The notes beneath the pieces were generated by a model. It did no database searches and was not told the origin of the DNA. It saw nothing but the letters and a program-made list of their open reading frames with translations. A stretch of 64,000 nt of DNA from Liolophura sinensis (Eukaryota; Mollusca; Polyplacophora; Chitonida; Chitonidae): positions 74,203,005 through 74,267,004 of the forward strand of contig NC_088300.1 of the NCBI RefSeq assembly GCF_032854445.1, given 5' to 3'. The stretch's first letter is position 1; every line of letters starts with the position of its first letter. The position numbers and the translations under genes were made by a program. Of this stretch, positions 36,316 through 46,362 are shown piece after piece.

Positions 36316-38130
36316 ACTTATCTACCAATGTCCATGGCGAGGAGCTAATACGCACAAGGTTTAATTTCCAGCTGGTCAGTACTCTGACATATTGATTTGG
36401 TCACAGAAAGCATCTTAAAGCTCTAGAGCTATGCACAAAGTGTAATTAAAATACGCAGGGGGAATATTTATAATCAAGCTGTAGTTAAGACCCTGCACAT
36501 GCTGCCTCTGTTAATTTGATTTTCGTCAAAGCCATTAATCAGAACTACCCTGCTTTTCTGGAATCATTAAAGTCGGTTTAATTGATGGCCAGCACGCTGC
36601 ACGATAATGCATACCCGGCCTGGTATGCCAGTTACATGTGCCTGCACTAAACCTAGGCAGAATTTATAACACTTGCGTTGTTGTTGTTTAATAGACCGGG
36701 TCAAATCTCTCAGCTGTGTTTGCTCGGATGATATCTTCGGTAAGACATGTGGTCATATTTTACCTATCTCAGACCCCGGAGTGCATGCAGGCTTAGAAAT
36801 GAAGTGATTCGGATTACTCACTGCACCTGCGGAATATGCTTCTGCAAGTGAAAATCTATAATAAAAACTTGAAGAATGTTCCGAGAATAGGTTACTGATA
36901 ATGTTGCATCATGTCTAGTTTCCGGTTACAACCTATAGCCGCGGGATATAGACTGGGGACTTGATGGCAATTCACCTCTTTCAGTATTGTTAGTATTAAT
37001 TATATGTCAGATAGGGTGTAATTAAAAAAAATCTGCCTAGCAGAAACTCGGCCAGTCATGTATCACATAAGACATAAGACTGACTTGTTCTAGTTATAAA
37101 CCATACTGCGTGTTCTTCAGCCTGTCAATACACACAGGGTCTGTAACCTGGGATCTTACAGTATGGGTCAGGCACGCTATTTGCAGCTGTGTAAATATAA
37201 TGCAATACTGACTTTAACAGATCAAAGGTAGCTTGAGCACAGCAGCGATCATAGCGTAAAATGATGAAGCTGGTCACACACACGTAACAAGTGACATATA
37301 CGATCACGTTGCACTAGCCATATTTTTATTCAGAATATATCAGAATGCTAATAAATGCACTTTCTATCAATTTTGCGCTTATATTTTCATGTTCAGCTGA
37401 ACAACTTGCATGCGGCATATGTCTTCTGTGAAGTCCGATTGACACGGAGCGTTAACATCTTTTCCAATACGTACTAGGCCTACAGCACTACAGTACATGA
37501 AATCTACTTTTTCTGAGCTAGTCTTTATGACAGATGTGTGGGAAATCACCTGTGGAAAAGATACATGAGTGGTCAAGCATGACTGGCGATAAACACGAAC
37601 ATTTGAAATACGTTCACCTTCTGTGATCTGCCGCACTTCTTATGTCGCCTCCCAGCTCATAGTTAGTATATCTGTGTGTAAGAATATACATTGGCAATGT
37701 ACAAGGTTACTTAGTAGTTTTGGTTAACGGATTTATTTCTAATGAGCACCATGTGGTATCCTGATGTTTTCCGTGAGCCAGATGTAATCATATTATATCC
37801 GGCTCTTCACCTGTGAGGACAGATAATATCTGTCTCCATCGTTCACCCAATCAGATATGTACGAAAATAACGGATTATTTAAGTTTACAGACTGATAGCA
37901 CGGGCATGGTTTATGTATGTCACAACACACACCTTACCATGTATAGACTCTACCCATATCAGTTAAAATTGTGGGTATGTATGTCGTGCAATAGATTGTC
38001 GTCTTTAGCGCTCCTCGATTCTCTGCAGGTAAATTATGCTGTGGTAAATTCCGCATGTGTCATGGAAAAGAATCAGTGAAATGTAATTTGATGAGAGAAC
38101 CAACAAGTACATGTAGTGAAAATCTTTATA
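36316..38130. other. Intergenic, nothing recognised
   Basis: No repeats or gene signals that I can support. Confidence 0.5.
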
Positions 38131-38557
38131 TCCAACACATGTCCAGTGCAGACGTCCGAGTTAACCCGATTGGTGCCTTGTTTAACACGTACACAGTGGA
38201 GACATGCGTATCGACCGATTTAGTTTCGGGTCCAACGCATGTCCTGTGCAGGCATCCGAGTCAACCGGATTGGTGTCTGGTCCAGCACATGTTCTGTGCA
38301 GACATCCGAGTTAACCGGGTTGGTGTCTGGTCCAACTCATGTTCTGTGCAGGCATCCGAGTTAATCGGATTGGCGTCTGGTCCATCACATGTTCTGTGCA
38401 GGCATCCGGGTTAACCGGATTGGCGTCTGGTCCATCACATGTTCTGTGCAGGCATCCGGGTTAACCGGATTGGCGTCTGGTCCATAACATGTTCAGTGCA
38501 GGCATCCGAGTTAAGCGGATGTTAGGTGCCTTGTCCAGCAAGTGTTCGAGTTAACTG
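38131..38557. repeat. 50-bp tandem repeat, about 8 units, upstream of sHSP gene 1
   Basis: CATCCGAG occurs at 38303 and 38353 and the pattern recurs every 50 bp, with CACATGTTCTGTGCAGGC in each unit. Most units contain ATTGG (an inverted CCAAT box) and an inverted repeat ATCCG...CGGAT around AGTTAAC. The array ends about 300 bp before the coding start, so it lies in the likely promoter region. Confidence 0.9.
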
Positions 38558-38569
38558 ACTGGATCTCAT

Positions 38570-38593
38570 GTTCAGGAAATGTCTGGATAAAAG
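38570..38593 (+). promoter_or_regulatory. Heat-shock-element-like site next to TATA-like box
   Basis: GTTCAGGAAAT (38570-38580) contains TTCnnGAA, the inverted core of a heat-shock element, followed by a weaker third unit. GATAAAAG at 38586-38593 resembles a TATA box. A splice donor AG/GTAACG at 38689 and acceptor at 38827 would leave a short first exon. The sequence words are real; their use is inferred from the sHSP gene that follows. Confidence 0.4.
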
Positions 38594-38862
38594 TGTCCTG
38601 TGAAGTTACCATGTATGGAGGTATATTGCGAGACATTGTATTGGCGAGAATGTATTTTGAATGAGTGTTCAGTTCCGTTTCCATTTAGGTAACGAAAGGA
38701 AGTGAATGTTGTTTTGGGCGTTAGTTTCCTTTGTCTAGTCCAGGGTTTAGCTTATGTAAAACTTTTTGTAAACAAGCAGTGTTTAACCCAAATGTTTGCT
38801 TAATACACCTATATTTGTGTTTTGCAGGTTTTGCTTAAACGTGTCCCCACTAGCCGGGAAAT

Positions 38863-39776
38863 ATGTCTAGGGTTCCTGTCTACCGAGACACTCTAGGATT
38901 TGAAGATACAGAAGGTGATATATTCGGAGACATGCAGAGAGATATGGATAGAAGACGGAAGGAGTGGGAGAGTGAAATAGAGCGCATGCGCAAAGACTTT
39001 TTTACACTGAAGCCGACTGGAAAATTGGACACTTTGTCGGACAATTACTCCTCCCGCTATTCCGATCAGTTAGACGACGCCAAAGGCATCATCGAAAGGG
39101 ACCATAATGGACAACCAGTGTTTCGGGTTAGATTTGACGTGAAAAACTTTAAACCGGAAGAGGTTAATGTGAAAACGGATTCCACAATGTACAAGTGCAA
39201 GCAAGACACGAGTCGCACGAAGGTGGGTCGAAGATCACACGAGAGTACAACAGGGAAGTGGCTGTTCCCAAAGAGGTGGACCCCATGGCCTTACAGTGCA
39301 CAATGACACCAGACGGTTACCTGTTTCTAGAAGCGCCAATGCCAGTGCCTCAGTATTCTCAGATACAGGATGTGAATAGCTCTCGGGTACAATCGACTCC
39401 CAGTCCACGCTACCAGCCCACCACTATCAATACCTCCAGCGCCTCTAGCCCCAGGGTCCATACTCTGGACACCCATTTCAACCCTAGCCCGACTTATGCG
39501 CGCAGTCAACCCTTATCCGTAGAGACGGAGAAAAAGTATAAAGTAGAGGTGGATATAGAAGATTTCAAACCGGAAGATCTCACTGTGAAAACCGTTGATA
39601 AAAAACTGCTGGTTTCGGCGAAGAGAGAAGAGCGGATCGGAAATCGCAGTTCGACGAAAGAGATGAGCCGTGAATTCCAACTTCCGGATATGGTGGATCC
39701 GACAACAGTGAAGGCGTACTTTTCTGATAACGGCAAGCTCCTTGTGGAAGCCCCTTATAACATCAATCGACCCTGA
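38863..39776 (+). CDS. Double alpha-crystallin-domain small heat-shock protein (sHSP 1), frameshifted
   Basis: Encodes a small heat-shock protein, an ATP-independent holdase that binds unfolding proteins in the cytosol. The ATG at 38863 opens a frame with an N-terminal signature (RRKEWESEIERMRKDFFTL, residues 31-49) shared with the second gene at 54549. The first alpha-crystallin domain begins near residue 86 (FRVRFDVKNFKPEEV), and the second near 39530-39770 (KVEVDIEDFKPEDL ... GKLLVEAP). The frame breaks inside the first domain: the plus-1 frame runs to 39306, whereas the homologous sequence resumes in another frame from about 39186. Alignment to the paralogue fits a single missing base between about 39181 and 39188; otherwise the product would be about 304 residues. 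It could be a sequencing error, a null allele or a recent pseudogene; the second half looks under constraint. An acceptor (TTTTGCAG, ending 38827) lies 35 nt before the ATG. Unlike the paralogue, the C-terminus has no I-x-I/V motif. Double-domain sHSPs of this kind are known from flatworms (Schistosoma p40, Taenia Tsp36). Confidence 0.85.
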
Positions 39777-39833
39777 GGTCCTCTTATCCCTGGCACACAA
39801 ACTATTAAAAAGCTGACAAACTTGGATGAGATT

Positions 39834-40253
39834 AATAAAGAGTATGTTGACTGTAGGATGTATGTTCAGTAAGTCAAGGATGAAATTGTTTGTAAACAGC
39901 TGAAAACCCCTGCCAGGGAGAGTTCTTCAGTACGTGCAGTAAGGAAAGGAGATCTATTAACGTTACTGAGGATTGAAGGAGTCCGACTCCTTTTATACCA
40001 AATACCGCTGATCCACTCGATATGATTACTCTTCGCAAAAGCTGATCTTAGAGCAATTACCACTATCATTCAGTTCAGAACTGCTGAAAAGAAACGGCCT
40101 TATGTTTTGATTTTCTTGAATGTGTCATACAAGACCATTCTTGTATGTATTTTGTAGTTTAGCTGATGAATCTGTAGGTATCGTATACAGGGGTTTTCCA
40201 TTGCATTGATTATTGCCATTTTTGTTTTATTTATGTGTCAAAGCGCCAATAAA
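39834..40253 (+). terminator. 3' UTR and polyadenylation signals of sHSP 1
   Basis: AATAAA hexamers occur at 39834-39839, 58 nt after the stop, and at 40248-40253. Either could direct cleavage. The second is followed by a GT-rich stretch near 40255-40300, as expected for a functional site. Confidence 0.5.
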
Positions 40254-42703
40254 CCGTGTACATCGTGTCTTTTAACAGGATGCTGACAGTTTGTGTTACA
40301 TAAACCTTATAAATGCATGTAGCTTACAAACGAGACATTTCACACATCCACTAAATAGATGCGGATGGAATTGATTAACGTGTTAATTCAGTACATTTGT
40401 ATTTTATGCCATAATCAGTACGCCTAGTGTATTACCTTGTGTGTCATTTAGCCAACAAGAAATTTTGGCTAGTCCTTCCATTAAATTATCAGACATTTAC
40501 TTTTGTCCATTATAAATGTAAAGTTGGATTCAGAAACATGCCATCTCTGATTAGTAAAGTCAGTCAGTAGGAAATCAAAGGCGTTGTACCATAGTGGATG
40601 GAGGCAAAAGCTAAACATGCGCATGTGAATTTATACTTGCTTTTGATACCAAAATATACAGTACAGCTTCAAAAGTTTCTACCGCTTGCTATCTTAAATT
40701 TCCAACTGTTATTGGCTAAGGAACATGGTCAGTGATGACACATATTTCACATTGTGTGCATATTTCACTAAGATGGCCGCTCACCTGACAACAGTTGTGT
40801 TATAATGCCAGGGGGAGAGATACCGGTTTGCTTACACAGATTTCACCATATCTTGTAGTAAAAGCGCTCTTTAATAAAGCTCTGTCAGCCTATGGAAGAA
40901 ATTTTACCATCTATCACAGAAGCAGACAATTATTTCAAGTATACCATTTCATTGTCATGCACATTGCTGTTCTTCATTTCTTTAAAGCACGATCATCCCA
41001 TTATAACCTTCCATCTGCACATTTCTCATGGCGACCCATGATGCAAATGAAACTTCAAGAAGACATCTTGAGTCTCTTAAATCCGAATTTGTTACAAACA
41101 CATTAACGGGCGTGCATCGATTTGTTACAAACACAGCATCACTTTTTTGGCATATCTACTGAGGCAAATATGCCAAACATGTGGAGTTTTGTTGTAGTCT
41201 ATAATAAAGATCGCGCGCAGCACATGAAGCACTCGAACTCACATGAACTTCTTTATAACCCAAACGTAAATCCTGCGCCTGGATGTAATTAGGCTCTCTT
41301 ACATTTGGGTTATTTGCAAAATTAGATATCTTGTTTTATAACACAAGACTACACTGTCCTCTGGTGGATCATCTGTACAGTAGAAGTCCATTAGGATTTG
41401 ACATACTCCGTCCCGTCGTTGTGTATACTTGTTAACAGAGCAGCACTCGCCTATTGGCCAGCGGTTACAGGAAACTGAGGAATCAAATGCATACATATCA
41501 CTTACAACTAGCGCGGCCGACATGGCAAAGTTTATTTTCGCGGAATGAATGACTGGTAACATTAACGACTGTCTAGACCTGCTCACCTCAGACGCAGTAT
41601 ACATTAGGAGATAGTGGATCGTACGCCACAGGAGAGCTAACCAGGATGGAACATCTGGAAACCTCGGGTCACTCTGACTCTCTGCTTATACACAAGGGCA
41701 AACCTCACAGCGCCAGGAAGGAGTATATCAGTCCGCAAATATACATGTATGACACTGCAAGAAAATATTTAAGTTGCAAAATAAGACATTATGATATTGA
41801 TGTGCGCCTGGATTTTTCAGTTGACAAAAAATAACACATTTCCTGTGTTTTTTTCCCCCGGTCATGCACTGAGAGAAGTAGAAGGTACGTATCCTACGGA
41901 AATGGATCGACAGGTAAAAACATTGCAAGTGCAACGCAAATGCGGATTTAGGAACTGTGATATAAATAGGAGAGAAAAGGAACACTGACTGCTCGGAGGA
42001 ATGCCAGGTCTAATGGCGAGGATTGAATGCATCAATAACTACGTGTCGTTACCAGGTGACGTGCCAGGGGGGAGAATGTGCATGATGCCTTGAGTGCCTA
42101 GACGCCTAATACATATACCAGAGGAAAGCTAAATATCGACTAATTCAAGTAAAGGTTTCTACCCAGTCAACCTGGGACAAGTTTCTTCTAAAGTGCATTA
42201 AGATTCCCGGGTGGTATAAGCTTTAGTTTATATGACTTTGGCATTTAACATTCAGTATTTAACAACCCTGCACATCCAGCATCAAGCTCGTTTCTTGGAA
42301 ATAAAGAACGATGTTAGATTGTGGATATGTAAATATCTCACATTCTGGCAAAAAACTGAATGTCACCCAAAATTTAAAATTCCAGTATCAGGGCTTTGCT
42401 ACAAGGCAAAAATAGCCTTATCTTTGGCATACAGACATAAATCATCGGATAAAACTATCGTGGGAGTTTGTCTGGCCTTATCGTGTGCGTTTTATCTTCT
42501 TATCTTTTTTAGTTAACAGTGATTTAAATAATAAATTACTTTAACTAGCAGTTCCTCTCCTTAATACGATACGACAGGTCTAAAGCTGGTGAATTAAACA
42601 GAAAACCCATCTAATGTATACTATGTAATGTATGCCACTCGCCATCAGGAGTGGATGTAGTCCTCAGAAGATCCTGTCTGTAGGTCTTTTATCGCTATGG
42701 TCT
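40254..42703. other. Intergenic, nothing recognised
   Basis: AT-rich. Open frames of up to about 100 codons have no recognisable features. Confidence 0.45.
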
Positions 42704-42737
42704 ATATTTATTTATTTATTTATTTATTTATTTATTT
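42704..42737. repeat. (TTTA)n microsatellite
   Basis: Eight uninterrupted TTTA units. The position beside a GACGGCGG sequence resembles the reversed tail of a SINE. Confidence 0.9.
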
Positions 42738-42746
42738 CGAGAATTT

Positions 42747-42960
42747 CCCAGTTATAGGACAGCAATCAGAATTACGACGGCGGAGGTGTTTGGCCCAGCT
42801 ATAGGACGGCAATCAGAATTACGACGGCGGAGGTGTTTGGAGTAAACCAGGAAGCCTTGCTCGGATACCTGACAAATTTCCTGACTTCGCTGGGTCTCAT
42901 GCCGCCAGTAGACTTTCATGGCTAAATCATGATATCTGACAGCTATTTTCTCGCTCATCA
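42747..42960 (-). mobile_element. Repeat unit duplicated behind the (TTTA)n tract (likely decayed SINE, minus strand)
   Basis: A 47-bp segment with ATAGGACGGCAATCAGAATT occurs twice in direct order (42747 and 42794). The following sequence, with ACCTGACAAATTTCCTGACTTC, resembles 61335-61370. Together with the (TTTA)n start this reads as an old minus-strand retroposon. Confidence 0.5.
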
Positions 42961-44929
42961 AGGATGTACCTAATTGGTCTACCCCATGTGGTATATTTTT
43001 CCGACAGATGGCCGGAATACTGCTAAGGAGGCTGCATGAAAGCAGCGATAACAGTCAAACACATCTGTTTGCCTTTGTTGTAAACAGATTGATCCCGCTA
43101 TCTTTGTAAGCATTCCCAGCAATGACAACCAATGACAAAACCTCTCCGAATTCGGCTAACAAAGTTATCTCCCCTTGGCCTAAACCTCAGCGTTAGTCAT
43201 ACACGGAAGACAGAATCACTAGTCTTGCTTATCCTAAAACCACTAGTCATATTGATTATAAAAGTACAATCCGAATGTAGCTTTTACCCCAGTTTTTGAA
43301 AGTCATTCATTCAGCGGGAAGGCTTTCAGTTTGAAGAACAAACTTGACTGGGTGTCAACAGATGAAACACAAATCGATGTTGACAGCACACTTACAGATG
43401 GAGATCAAGAGTAGAAAGAATTTCAGTTAAATAGTAGATCAAAGAAAATACTGGTAGCATTAACATAAAAGCATTGAATTGATAATTTGATTCAGTATCC
43501 AATAGTCTGTACAGGACAAAATATTGAATTGTGTGCTTGAGACAGAACGCTACTAAACTCACGTGGATAGCGTAACAACCTATTCGTCAAGACTAATCCT
43601 TTCATCCTTACAAAAGGTGCTTTTGCAATCAGCTGACAGAATTTTAAAATAAATTTTAGCGGAAAATTATGGAAGCCAGATAAGGCCATCATCGTGCTTA
43701 TAATGGCAAGAAGCAATGGTATGGTGGTGCGAATCGACGGCATGATGGCATAAAGCGATGGAACGATGTCTCGAAGCGATGGCACGTAGAAACCCAGCAG
43801 TTCTCTCTGCGAGCAACTATGTTATATTATCAGTTGCGCTTAAAATAGAAACATAACCATTTGTAATCTCTTTCAGGTGGGACGAGTGGTAAATATGGTC
43901 AATGAAACGAGAAGACAAGCAGTTTTAGTGATCTTGGACGCGGGAATTACTTCATTGTGCAACTAGAACAGTAACAGCTTTTATAATCTGCAACTTTAAA
44001 TTCTAACTGATCTAGGATTACCCAGTCCTGATAATGCATGGCCACTGTTTTTATAGCTAAATAGCTGAAAGTGTGGCCCCTTAAAACGAAATCGCATCCA
44101 CAATAAACCCCAAAGTGTAGGAATCCCATTTCGCCGTGTAAACGAATCTTGCCCAGGGGATTTAACTGGATTTAAGATACCTGAAATCTGTTCAGTGTTT
44201 CCCTGAAAAAGAGCTTTATATAAACTATGAAAGTTAGAATTAAATTAGACTATGCAACCTATCATTCATACTGTGTGAGTCGCAAAATCTTTATGTCATA
44301 AATAGGGTATAAATAGGACTTTTTTTCCATATCCGCATTTCCTGCAGAATAAATCGCAACATCCGGACATCGTATGTGAGTGTTATCAAGAGAATGCAGC
44401 CATATGCCGTCACATGCCATTGGAAATGGGTATATATATTTAATCTTTTAATCGATTCACCTGTAATATGTACGGCAGAGTCAATAGTAAGCGTCAGTTG
44501 TGCCGAGATCTAAGTGTATTCACGTGGGTGACCTTGAATCAATACGACAACAACAACAAATTAACAATATATCTGGTGATACGTGGCAAGGGCTTAGTTA
44601 CAGAGGAGAAAATTATCGAAGGATACAGGTAAAGAATAAGAACAGCTGTTATCGTATATAGCAATACGACTGATATCAGTGAAGCTATTTCTGGGCTATG
44701 CATGTTTTGAGGATGGAATCAAAACATATGCACATGCACAATTGTAGGCTTATCTATAACCGAAGGCAACTTGTTACGCTCCGCCATAACAGACACTGGC
44801 GGTTTACCTGTGATATCAAAACAAAGTGTGTTTGGGAACATATATATGCTGAACAACATGTCACTGATATAGCCTATAGTAATAATGTTAGCATAATTCA
44901 TGTCAGGCAATGTATTGGATGGAAGAGTG
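42961..44929. other. Intergenic, nothing recognised
   Basis: No repeats or gene signals beyond short frames, for example minus 43492-43785. Confidence 0.45.
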
Positions 44930-45211
44930 GAAAGTGCTGGCGCAGCACAAAGACTCTACATTGAGCTTCTCCACAATGCGGCCGCTATGAGTTCAAGGCC
45001 AGTTCACGCTGGCTTCCTTTCCAGTCAGAGATGGGAAGGCCTTCCAGTCCGGCCATAAATGGGATGGGATGGTTGCCCTGCATCCTGCGGACGGTGGTGA
45101 GTTTCCCAGAGGCTCTGCCTGGTTGCCTTTCACCATAATGCTGGACGCCGCCGTATGAGTGAAATAGTCTTGAGTATGCAGTAAAACACCAATCAAATAT
45201 ATAAATACGGC
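44930..45211 (+). mobile_element. SINE, nearly full length
   Basis: Head with a GCTGGCGCAGCACAA segment and B-box-like GAGTTCAAGGCC. An extra piece around 45015-45070 is absent from other copies. The body has CACCATAATGCTGGACGCCG and GTAAAACACCAATCAAA, followed by a short tail. Immediately beyond lies the head of a second copy in reverse. Confidence 0.88.
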
Positions 45212-45310
45212 TGGAGAGGATGCCAGCATGAGCTGGATTTGAACTCGCAGCGGCCGCATTGGTGAGAGGTTCCTAGGTCATTGCGCTTCTCTGGCACGAT
45301 AACCACCTTC
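45212..45310 (-). mobile_element. SINE head fragment, inverted
   Basis: Read on the minus strand it starts with an A-box-like GGTTATCGTGCC, continues AATGACCTAGGAACCTCTC, has B-box GAGTTCAAATCC, and stops where the plus-strand SINE tail begins. The body and tail are absent. Confidence 0.85.
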
Positions 45311-45679
45311 GCCATGTGTAGGCATTATAAAATATTCTACTGAAAGCAGAGTATGAATCCATGAGTCGAAACAGACATTGGTATAGCACCCGTGAACCAA
45401 TATGGACATTCCAGTTTAATACCTGCAAGGCCAAGTGCCAAAACGACGTTTAATACAAACCACCAAAGAACTTTAAAAGTATACAACGTACGAAATTAGG
45501 ACGGACTCCTGCACAGAGGAGCAGTCAATAATTTTCAGTTATGTTGGAAAGGTGCAAAGTATGTTCTAGACGAATAAGTGAAATCAGTACCAGTGAAGGA
45601 CTAAGAATACCAGCATATTTATTGTTATATCTATTGTGTGATATATCTGGAACAATGAAATACATGGTCTGTGCGGAGT
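45311..45679. other. Short intergenic stretch
   Basis: No recognised feature. Confidence 0.5.
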
Positions 45680-45749
45680 ATTTATTTTTTTATTTCATTT
45701 GTGGTTTACGCCGTACTCGATAGTATTCTACTTATACGACGGCGGGAGG
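45680..45749 (-). mobile_element. SINE 3' fragment
   Basis: Reverse of the family end: an AT-rich tail, TTTACGCCGTACTCGA and CTTATACGACGGCGG. It stops exactly where the 53-bp array begins. Confidence 0.8.
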
Positions 45750-46362
45750 AGTATGTAAGCGTGGCGGAAAATTACAGTTGCTGAAACAGATATACTGTCA
45801 GGAGTATCTGAGTGTGGCCGAATATTGTAGATGCTGAAACAGATATACTGTCAGGAGTATCTGAGTGTGGCCGAATATTGCAGACGCTAAAACAGATATA
45901 CTGTCAGGAGTATCTGAGTGTGGCCGAATATTGCAGACGCCAAAACAGATATACTGTCAGGAGTATCTGAGTGTGGCCGAATATTGTAAATGCTGAAACA
46001 GATATACTGTCAGGAGTATCTGAGTGTGGCCGAATATTGCAGACGCCAAAACAGATATACTGTCAGGAGTATCTGAGTGTGACCGAATATTGCAGACGCT
46101 GAAACAGATATACTGTCAGGAGTATCTGAGTGTGGCCGAATATTGCAGACGCCAAAACAGATATACTGTCAGGAGTATCTGAGTGTGACCGAATATTGCA
46201 GACGCTGAAACAGATATACTGTCAGGAATATCTGAGTGTGGCCGAATATTGCAGACGCTGAAACAGATATACTGTCAAAAGTATCTGAGTCTGGCCGAAT
46301 ACTGCAGACGCTAAAACAGATATACTATCAGGTGTATCTGAGTGTGAGCGAATATTGCAGTT
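45746..46362. repeat. 53-bp minisatellite, about 11-12 units
   Basis: The unit includes GAAACAGATATACTGTCAGG and AGTATCTGAGTGTGGCCG. CTGAAAC at 45781 and 45834 sets the period. Each unit has the inverted words CAGATA and TATCTG. The first unit is diverged and overlaps the end of the SINE fragment; the last units are also diverged, as usual for array edges. Confidence 0.96.

Noticed and set aside
38668-38685. Second heat-shock element (TTC words spaced five bases)
   Set aside because: The TTC units are all in one orientation, not alternating with GAA as an HSF site requires.
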